Shown piece after piece: positions 1 to 4,391 of a DNA stretch of 8,439 nucleotides. Numbering within the stretch: position 1 is the first letter of the stretch; each line of letters begins with the position of its first letter. The position numbers and the translations under genes were made by a program. Source of the DNA: Pseudomonadota bacterium (GTDB lineage: Bacteria; Pseudomonadota; Gammaproteobacteria; Steroidobacterales; Steroidobacteraceae); the NCBI GenBank assembly GCA_021808035.1, contig JAKBCG010000094.1, positions 1 to 8,439 of the forward strand, in the 5' to 3' direction. Under the pieces are notes generated by a model that saw only the letters and a list, made by a program, of their open reading frames with translations, did not search any database and had not been told where the DNA came from.

Positions 1-272
1 CGCCGCTGTGTCCTCGATGGCCGTCTCTTCACTATCACGGCGTATCCGCACGGTGTTAACACTCGGCGTCGCGGTCTTGTTGTGCGGAATCGCCATCGTC
101 GGCGGATTGAGCGCCGGCTCGCGGCTTGCAGTGGCCGGCCGGTCATGCGTTCGACCGTCGGGTTGAGGTCGGTGACCTTGCCGGAGATGTCGATCCGGAT
201 CGCGCCGTCGCCGATCGAATCGAGGGTCACCTGCGCAGTGTCGTCCGCGATCGAGGCAATTCTCAAGGTCAT
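1..272 (-). pseudogene. PAS-domain sensor protein remnant, frameshifted and truncated by the window edge
   Basis: Read on the minus strand from an ATG at 272, the frame gives VTLDSIGDGAIRIDISGKV, then TDLNPTVERMTGRPLQAA. This is the classic opening of a PAS domain, as found in front of GGDEF/EAL or histidine-kinase modules. After about position 120 that frame turns to arginine-rich nonsense. The next frame picks up PALNPPTMAIPHNKT and then RIRRDSEETAIEDTAA, which matches the second half of the same PAS fold (the usual 'RRDG.E.AIEDSAAPI' stretch), and it runs off the left edge. The middle of the domain, roughly 15-20 residues, appears to be missing and the two halves are out of frame. That implies a frameshifting deletion near 115-123. 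The output domain would lie outside the window, so its type is unknown. The PAS assignment rests on motif recognition. The pseudogene status is inferred from the frame break, and a sequencing error with deletion would look the same. Confidence 0.7.
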
Positions 273-625
273 CGAGCTCACTTGGTGAGGCAATCGAAGT
301 GGGGATACGGTCCGTGACGGGAGCGCACGCGCATCGCTCAGGGCAAGGGTGCGCGAGGCGGGCCGGATAGTCGGTACGGCGAGGCAGCGTCCGCACGCAA
401 GCGGGCGCCGACCGCGCGGTGGTCATTGCCCGATCCATCCACGGCGTGAAAGACTGGCATCGTCGGATCCGGGTTCGTAACGACGACTGAGCCGGCGGCA
501 GCGGAGGCCATCTGCGCTCGTGCGGTCGTCCGCCGCCCTGGCGGCCTATGGGGGCGTCGTCGCAGGAAACCGACTCCCTCGATTCGTGGTCCAATGGCGC
601 GACTCTTCGATGGGGTGATGCATCC
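273..625. other. Intergenic stretch without a supported gene
   Basis: This stretch lies between the outward-facing PAS remnant on the minus strand and the fatty-acid-hydroxylase gene on the plus strand. Short open frames exist in both directions, including an in-frame plus-strand extension from an ATG at 548. None shows a recognisable motif or a good ribosome binding site. A promoter for the gene at 626 should lie here, but no convincing -35/-10 pair was seen. Confidence 0.5.
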
Positions 626-1168
626 ATGCGGCTCAGCAAATGGGGTTACTACGCGGATTTCACCGTCTATCCAGTCGTGATCGCGGTCCTGTCGGCGGCG
701 ACTCTGGACGACGCCGTGGACGCACGGGCAGTGGGAGCATGGGCCGGCGCACTGCTACTGGGAATCGGAGTCTGGACGTTCCTCGAATATTGGTTGCACC
801 GGATCGCACTGCACCAAACCGCCTATCTCGCGCGGATGCACGCGCTGCATCATCGCGCGCCGCAGGACTACGTGGGAACGCCAACCTGGCTGAGTCTCGC
901 GGTGCTGATCGGCTTTCTCCTCCTGCCGATCTGGCACTTCGTCGGCCTGCCGATCGCCGGCGGGCTGACCGCCGGGGTGATGATCGGTTACCTCTGGTAT
1001 GGTCTGACCCACCACTGGATCCATCATTCGCGCGGCGGCGCCTTGCGACGCCATCTCGAGAGTCGGCGCGTTCGTCATCTACGGCACCACTATTCGCCGA
1101 AGCGCGGCAATTTTGGCGTCACGACCGCGTTCTGGGATCGTGTATTCGGGACCCAGATCCACTCCTGA
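626..1168 (+). CDS. Fatty acid hydroxylase / sterol desaturase family membrane protein
   Basis: A protein of 180 residues with several hydrophobic helices (about 14-26, 38-57, 88-103, 107-127) and histidine clusters on the cytoplasmic side. The clusters are H58-X4-H63 (HRIALH), H72/H75/H76 (HALHH), H129/H130 and H133/H134 (HHWIHH) and H151/H154/H155 (HLRHHY). This is the eight-histidine di-iron signature of the fatty acid hydroxylase superfamily, whose members use O2 to hydroxylate or desaturate lipids, sterols or carotenoids in the membrane. The substrate cannot be told from sequence. An ATG at 548 would add 26 polar residues with no family resemblance. The ATG at 626 has a GGGGTGA element 8 nt upstream and begins directly before the first membrane segment, so it is preferred. 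It is a compact but complete member and stands alone, with a PLD remnant downstream and a PAS remnant upstream. Confidence 0.85.
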   Translation: MRLSKWGYYADFTVYPVVIAVLSAATLDDAVDARAVGAWAGALLLGIGVWTFLEYWLHRIALHQTAYLARMHALHHRAPQDYVGTPTWLSLAVLIGFLLLPIWHFVGLPIAGGLTAGVMIGYLWYGLTHHWIHHSRGGALRRHLESRRVRHLRHHYSPKRGNFGVTTAFWDRVFGTQIHS

Positions 1169-1207
1169 GGTTTGCGCCGACCGGCTCCTGGTTCGGTGGC
1201 GCACGGA

Positions 1208-1229
1208 TGGCTCGCTCTTGGTCGAGCCA
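1208..1229. terminator. Hairpin downstream of the hydroxylase gene, possible terminator
   Basis: TGGCTCG at 1208-1214 pairs perfectly with CGAGCCA at 1223-1229 around an 8-nt loop, 39 nt after the hydroxylase stop codon. It also lies just past the extended acr3 stop on the other strand, so it could serve both. There is no T-run on either side, so it is only a candidate. Confidence 0.3.
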
Positions 1230-1254
1230 GCCTGGCATGGCTATTGACGGAAGG

Positions 1255-2490
1255 TCAGCCGGATGATGCCCCGGATCTGCGTGCGCGCCGATCAGCGACG
1301 GTGTCGACGCGTTCCTGATTCGGGTGCAAATGATCGATGCGGCGCAGTGGACCCTCGATCTGCAGTACTTCATCTTTCGCGGTGACCAGACCGGCCGCTT
1401 GCTGGTCGACGACGGCGATACGGTCGCGGGGGACGGTCGGATCCTGGCGCTCGATGGACGGCCGCTGCCCGGCGCCTTGCTCATACCAGCCGCGCGTCGC
1501 GTTCACGATCTTGACGACCGACAGCATGACAGGTACCTCGATCAGCACGCCGACCACCGTCGCGAGCGCCGCTCCCGAGTCGAAGCCGAACAGGCTGATC
1601 GCCGCGGCCACCGCGAGCTCGAAGAAGTTGCTCGCGCCGATCAGCGCCGAGGGTCCCGCCACGCAATGCGCCTCCCCGGTCGCGCGGTTGAGCAGGTACG
1701 CGAGCCCGGCATTGAAGTACACCTGGATCAGAATCGGCACCGCGAGCAGCGCGATGATCAACGGTTGGCGCAGGATCTGCGATCCCTGGAATCCGAACAG
1801 CATTACGAGCGTCGCGAGCAGCGCGATCAGACTGACCGGTCCGAGGTGGGTGAGCGCGCTGGCGAGCCGGTCCGCTCCGCCGCCCAGCAACGTGCGCCGC
1901 GCCGCCTGGGCGATCAGCACCGGAACCACGATGTACAAGCCGACCGACAGGAGCAAGGTGGCCCATGGAACCGTGATCGCCGACAGCCCGAGGAGCAGTC
2001 CCACGATCGGGGCGAATGCGATCACCATGATGAGATCGTTGAGCGCGACCTGCGAGAGCGTGAAATGCGGGTCACCGTCGGCGAGATTGCTCCAGACGAA
2101 AACCATCGCGGTGCAAGGCGCCGCCGCGAGCAGGATCAGGCCGGCGACATAGGAGTCGATCTGCGCGGCCGGCAGGTAGGGTCGGAACCAATGACCGATG
2201 AACACCCAGGCGAGCAGCGCCATCGAGAACGGCTTCACCGCCCAGTTCACGAACAGGGTGACGCCGATGCCGCGCCAGTGGCGGCGGACCTCGGCGAGTG
2301 CGCCGAAGTCGATCTTCATCAGCATCGGGATGATCATCAGCCAGATCAGCACCGCGACCGGCAGGTTGACTTGCGCGATTTCCGCATGGCCGATCGTCTG
2401 GAAGACACCCGGAAGGAACTGACCGAAGGCGATGCCGGCGACGATGCAGGCCGCGACCCAGAGCGTCAGATGGCGTTCGAAGGTCGACAT
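1255..2490 (-). CDS. acr3: Arsenite efflux transporter, ACR3 family, with foreign C-terminal extension
   Basis: An inner-membrane carrier of the ACR3 (bile/arsenite/riboflavin transporter) family that exports As(III) using the proton motive force. About ten hydrophobic helices occupy residues 8-330. The hallmark AAPCTAMVFVWSNLADGD segment carries the TM4 cysteine (C126) that the family needs for arsenite transport. Later come QVALND (147-152), SALIGASNFFELAVA (281-295) and VLIEVPVML (315-323), whose E318 fits the second key residue. Family proteins usually end after about 345-360 residues, and here resemblance stops at TRGWYEQGA (to 340). The remaining 71 residues are polar, arginine-rich and encoded on the antisense of the PLD remnant, so the natural stop has been lost and translation runs on to 1255. 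The core is complete, so transport may survive. The start is well supported: AGGA lies 7 nt upstream, and the arsC TGA ends 2 nt before the ATG, which suggests translational coupling. It is the last gene of the ars operon. Confidence 0.93.
   Translation of the reverse strand: MSTFERHLTLWVAACIVAGIAFGQFLPGVFQTIGHAEIAQVNLPVAVLIWLMIIPMLMKIDFGALAEVRRHWRGIGVTLFVNWAVKPFSMALLAWVFIGHWFRPYLPAAQIDSYVAGLILLAAAPCTAMVFVWSNLADGDPHFTLSQVALNDLIMVIAFAPIVGLLLGLSAITVPWATLLLSVGLYIVVPVLIAQAARRTLLGGGADRLASALTHLGPVSLIALLATLVMLFGFQGSQILRQPLIIALLAVPILIQVYFNAGLAYLLNRATGEAHCVAGPSALIGASNFFELAVAAAISLFGFDSGAALATVVGVLIEVPVMLSVVKIVNATRGWYEQGAGQRPSIERQDPTVPRDRIAVVDQQAAGLVTAKDEVLQIEGPLRRIDHLHPNQERVDTVADRRARRSGASSG
1285..1464 (+). 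pseudogene. Phospholipase D / cardiolipin synthase-like gene remnant
   Basis: The plus-strand frame through 1285-1464 reads ISDGVDAFLIRVQMIDAAQ, then TLDLQYFIFRGDQTGRLLV, then DDGDTVAGDGRILALDG. The first part matches the N-terminal strand-helix-strand of PLD-superfamily proteins (family pattern: DG..AF..R..LI..A..SLDLQYYI...D.TG.LL). The second part matches the segment that follows the usual 'LLRAADRGVRVRVLVDDG' stretch. Between GRLL and VDDG that helix, about 16 residues, is absent, so an in-frame internal deletion is likely. No signal peptide or start precedes the piece, as the frame meets a TGA at 1264-1266. Both catalytic HKD motifs, which lie further downstream in intact members, are missing because the sequence switches to the antisense of acr3 near 1465. 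It is non-functional as a phospholipase. The family call is from motif recognition. Confidence 0.7.
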
Positions 2491-2492
2491 GC

Positions 2493-3005
2493 TCAGTTCC
2501 TGCCGATCTCGGCCAGCCGCTCCCGCAGCGCGAGCGCATCGAGCGAGGCGTGCGGAAGGCTGATGAATGCCTTGATACGGCGTTCGAGCGCCGTGAATGC
2601 CTGTCGGAACGCGAGCTGCCGGTCGATTTCCGTGCCCTCGACCGCGGCCGGATCGGGGATGCCCCAGTGCGCGGTCACCGGCGTGCCCGGCCAGTAGGGG
2701 CAGATCTCGCCGGCGGCGTTGTCACAGACCGTGAACACGAAGTCCAGGCGCGGGGCGCCGGGCGCCGCGAATTCGTCCCAGCTCTTGCTGCGCAGACCCT
2801 CGATCGGCAGACGGAGCCGGCGCAACAGGTCGATCGCGAGCGGGTTCACCTCGCCCTTCGGGTGGCTACCCGCGCTGAAGCCGCGGAACCGGCCGTTGCC
2901 GAGGTGATTGAGGATCGCTTCGGCGAGGATGCTGCGCGCGGAATTGCCGGTGCACAGGAACAGCACGTTGTCGATGCGGTCAGCCCCCTGCGTCGTTAGC
3001 CGCAT
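2493..3005 (-). CDS. arsC: Arsenate reductase ArsC, low-molecular-weight protein tyrosine phosphatase type
   Basis: A cytoplasmic enzyme of 170 residues that reduces arsenate to arsenite for export by the downstream ACR3. The phosphatase-like P-loop C18-TGNSA-R24 (CX5R) binds arsenate and carries the attacking cysteine. C94 (FTVCDNA) and C102 (ICPYWPG) are placed like the two relay cysteines of thioredoxin-coupled ArsC. HWGIPDPA (113-120) is the conserved acid-loop region. The length is slightly above the Gram-positive enzymes (about 130-140) because of a C-terminal helical tail common in proteobacterial members. The frame is open upstream to 3176, but the ATG at 3005 directly precedes the DNVLFLC strand and has AAGGCGGA just upstream, so it is chosen. 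This start overlaps the end of the arsI remnant by 10 nt, and the stop lies 2 nt before the acr3 ATG. The reductant (thioredoxin or glutaredoxin) is inferred from the family, not seen. Confidence 0.93.
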   Translation of the reverse strand: MRLTTQGADRIDNVLFLCTGNSARSILAEAILNHLGNGRFRGFSAGSHPKGEVNPLAIDLLRRLRLPIEGLRSKSWDEFAAPGAPRLDFVFTVCDNAAGEICPYWPGTPVTAHWGIPDPAAVEGTEIDRQLAFRQAFTALERRIKAFISLPHASLDALALRERLAEIGRN

Positions 3006-3109
3006 GATTCCGCCTTCGCGGGCGAGGGCGCGGTGGCAAACAGCGTCGAATGGAAGCGAACGCTCCGCGCAAGATCCTTGACCGAGACGTGGACGTGAAA
3101 GCGCTTCAT
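2996..3109 (-). pseudogene. arsI: Remnant of an ArsI/CadI-type glyoxalase-fold gene (37 codons)
   Basis: A 37-codon frame starts with an ATG at 3109 that shares ATGA with the arsR stop, and ends with TAA at 2996-2998, inside the arsC start region. It begins MKRFHVHVSVKDLARSVRF and continues HSTLFATAPSPAKAESCG. The first 26 residues match the N-terminus of ArsI/CadI proteins, vicinal-oxygen-chelate (glyoxalase/dioxygenase superfamily) enzymes. ArsI splits the C-As bond of methylarsenite, and the expected start is 'M+R.HVHV.V.DL..SI.FYS.LFG..PTV'. The expected central 90-110 residues, including the other metal ligands and the cysteine pair that binds As(III), are missing. The tail PAKAESCG may be the original C-terminus, which would mean one internal deletion. 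ArsI is unlikely to be active. Because both ends survive, ribosomes can still pass from arsR to arsC. The family call rests on the N-terminal match and on the operon position, where arsI is often found. Confidence 0.65.
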
Positions 3110-3471
3110 GCGCGCTTCCTTTGCAGTGGTGTACGAGGTTGTGAACGCGCCGCGACGGGCGCGCACGCCACTTCACAGCCGGCGCTGCCGAGGCTGCAGC
3201 AATTCTCCGTGAGAAACGCGATCAGCGCGTTCATGCAATCGAAATCGGCGCGGTAGTACAGGCATCGCCCTTCGCGCCGTGCCTCGATCAGGCAGGCGCG
3301 CTGCAGCTCCTTCAGATGAAAGGACAGTGTGGGCGCCGGAATGCCGAGCTTCTGGATCAGATCGCCGGGTGTATAGCCCTCCGGGCCCCGCTTGACCAGC
3401 AGCCGGAAGATCGCGAGGCGCGAGGTCTGTGCGAGCGCGCTCAAGGAGAGGACCGCATCCTTGGATTTCAT
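3106..3471 (-). CDS. arsR: ArsR-family arsenic-responsive transcriptional repressor
   Basis: A winged-helix dimeric repressor of 121 residues that should bind the operon promoter and release it on As(III) binding. The start MKSKDAVLSLSALAQTSRLA, then FRLLVKRGPEGYTPGDLIQK (22-41) and the recognition helix region PAPTLSFHLKELQRACLIEA (45-64), are typical of ArsR/SmtB proteins. The wing follows (RREGRCLYYRAD, 65-76). The metal site seen in E. coli ArsR (ELCVCDL in helix 3) is absent. Cysteines instead cluster at the C-terminus: C91, C92, C99 and C103 (TENCCSLGSAGCEVAC). This resembles the subgroup typified by Acidithiobacillus ferrooxidans ArsR, where a C-terminal CC pair and a third cysteine bind arsenite. 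The ATG at 3471 is used because everything upstream is promoter-like AT-rich DNA; no Shine-Dalgarno precedes it. The stop TGA overlaps the arsI-remnant ATG. It is the first gene of the operon and presumably autoregulated. Confidence 0.92.
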   Translation of the reverse strand: MKSKDAVLSLSALAQTSRLAIFRLLVKRGPEGYTPGDLIQKLGIPAPTLSFHLKELQRACLIEARREGRCLYYRADFDCMNALIAFLTENCCSLGSAGCEVACAPVAARSQPRTPLQRKRA

Positions 3472-3506
3472 AATTTTAATATTATCAAAATAACAGTAAT
3501 CGTCAA
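3472..3506 (-). promoter_or_regulatory. Sigma-70-type promoter of the ars operon
   Basis: On the minus strand TTGACG (3506-3501) and TAATAT (3484-3479) are separated by 16 nt, close to the sigma-70 consensus. They lie in a sharply AT-rich island inside otherwise very GC-rich DNA. Only 7 nt separate the -10 hexamer from the arsR ATG, so the transcript is predicted to start at or within 1-2 nt of the start codon. Hexamers and spacing are read directly; activity is inferred. Confidence 0.7.
3474..3490. promoter_or_regulatory. Candidate ArsR operator overlapping the -10 box
   Basis: A 17-nt imperfect palindrome (minus strand TTTTGATAATATTAAAA) has 7 of 8 arm positions paired around a central base. 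It covers the -10 hexamer and ends 2 nt before the arsR ATG. ArsR/SmtB repressors bind AT-rich dyads of this size at promoters, so steric block of RNA polymerase is the likely mode. Chance symmetry in AT-rich DNA cannot be excluded. Confidence 0.45.
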
Positions 3507-3594
3507 GTCCGAGGATGGACAATAGGAGACGCGAGGGTCGTCGGAGATGCCGGCGGATTGCCATACGCAAAAGCCGCGATGTGACGACGAATAA

Positions 3595-3813
3595 CGAACG
3601 GCGCCAAGGCCGAATTGGCCTGCCGGCGGGCCGGGACCGTATTCACCCTATGGGGCGGGCCGATACCGTGCTGCAAACCCCTATGCCCGGGAACTGAATC
3701 AACTCGCCGTGAAGGATCCGGCCAAGCACGATGCCTGCTTCAAGCAAGCGAACGACAAGAACCTGCGACGAGAAGCGCGGTGGAAGTTCATGCTCGAATG
3801 CATGAAGAAGTAG
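3595..3813 (+). pseudogene. C-terminal fragment of a PsiF-repeat-like small protein
   Basis: An open plus-strand frame without a usable start codon runs from just after a TAA at 3592 to a TAG at 3811-3813. It begins with a proline/glycine/tyrosine-rich stretch (GGPGPYSPYGAGRYRAANPY). It ends ARELNQLAVKDPAKHDACFK, then QANDKNLRREARWKFMLECM and KK. The last 25 residues follow the pattern of the PsiF repeat (C..QA....L...R..FM..C.KK), found in small secreted proteins of enterobacteria and other proteobacteria, with both cysteines in place. No signal peptide or N-terminal part is present, so this looks like the tail of a lost gene. The function of PsiF-repeat proteins is not established. The family match is short and from memory of the motif, so the assignment is tentative. 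Confidence 0.45.
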
Positions 3814-3828
3814 ACGAGCCTTTTGATC

Positions 3829-3870
3829 GGGGACGGCCTCGACCAGCCGAATCGTGGCCGGGCCGTCCCC
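3829..3870. repeat. 10-bp perfect inverted repeat between two gene remnants
   Basis: GGGGACGGCC (3829-3838) and GGCCGTCCCC (3861-3870) are exact reverse complements separated by 22 nt. The element begins 16 nt after the stop of the PsiF-like fragment, so it could be the transcription terminator that once served that gene. No T-run follows, and the loop is long for an intrinsic terminator. It could equally be a scar at a recombination joint. Confidence 0.5.
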
Positions 3871-3919
3871 CTCGCGCCAGAGAGCCGTGGGTGGTCGACA
3901 GTTCATCCAGCATGCCGCG

Positions 3920-4108
3920 ATGAGCAAGGAAGCAATGGAGATCAACGGGCTCGCCACCTTCGTGCTTACCTACGCCATCGGCGTGATGCCCCGGCTGGAC
4001 GTGAGCGGACGTTTGGGCGGAATGCCGGCCATCGCGCTCGGTGCGGGATCGATCGTCGGACCGGCCGTGGCCGGCCACGTCTATCAGTCGAGCGGCATCC
4101 GGGAGATG
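3920..4108 (+). pseudogene. Fragment resembling a C-terminal part of an MFS-type transporter
   Basis: The plus-strand frame gives INGLATFVLTYAIGVMPRLD, then VSGRLGGMPAIALGAGSIVG, then PAVAGHVYQSSGI. Two hydrophobic segments separated by D.SGR, followed by G...GPA.AG, resemble a helix-loop-helix pair in the second half of major facilitator superfamily carriers. There are too few helices for a transporter. The frame stays open past 4108, but the sequence becomes polar and arginine-rich with no family resemblance, and it then overlaps the start of the GH15 gene in another frame. It is most likely a remnant, and the family identity is tentative. The neighbouring remnants on both sides fit a decayed stretch. 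Confidence 0.4.
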
Positions 4109-4378
4109 CCGGCTCTGTGCGGGGCGTGGATTCGTAGCCGCAAACGAACGCGAGCCCGAATGGGAGCGGAGTCGTCGCGACACGACCCTCTTCCAACCAA
4201 CTCGCTCGTCTCGCTGCGGTATGCGATGACGAATGGCGCGTCGACGGTGATCCTGGTGGTCGGCGACGGAGCCCTCCTGGGCATCACGTTGTACCTCGGA
4301 GGAGACCGCATGCCGAGCTGGTCGCTGAACTTGTGCCGGGAGCGCGCGGTCCAACCTCGTGCCCCGACCACGAACGAC
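4109..4378. other. Intergenic stretch upstream of the GH15 gene, nothing supported
   Basis: Several frames are open because of the GC content. One contains a hydrophobic run (STVILVVGDGALLGITLYLG, near 4235-4294) that might be another decayed membrane segment, but it matches no family I recognise. No promoter with a clear -35/-10 pair was found for the downstream gene. Confidence 0.4.
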
Positions 4379-4391
4379 AGGAACAATCCTC
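4379..4391 (+). promoter_or_regulatory. Ribosome binding site that fixes the GH15 start
   Basis: AGGAA at 4379-4383 lies 8 nt before the ATG at 4392. The alternative GTG at 4359, which would add 11 residues, has no such element and no family-like sequence after it. Confidence 0.6.

Noticed and set aside
17..165. Plus-strand frame beginning MAVSSLSRRIRTVLTLGVAV, which looks like a signal anchor.
   Set aside because: It lies antisense to the PAS remnant, stops soon afterwards and has no downstream protein. The PAS reading explains the sequence better.
1324..2697. A 457-codon plus-strand frame through the acr3 gene.
   Set aside because: Only its first part (to about 1464) is real protein-like sequence, the PLD remnant. 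The remainder is antisense of acr3 and arsC, rich in D/R/H/Q.
3006..3176. N-terminal extension of ArsC to an ATG at 3176.
   Set aside because: The extra 57 residues are not family-like and overlap arsR and the arsI remnant in another frame. The ATG at 3005 has a good ribosome binding site.
3472..3570. N-terminal extension of ArsR to an ATG at 3570.
   Set aside because: It would translate the promoter island, and ArsR similarity starts at 3471.
3606..3620. 15-nt dyad AGGCC-GAATT-GGCCT.
   Set aside because: The arms are only 5 bp, it lies inside the PsiF-like fragment frame, and no promoter or known site is linked to it.
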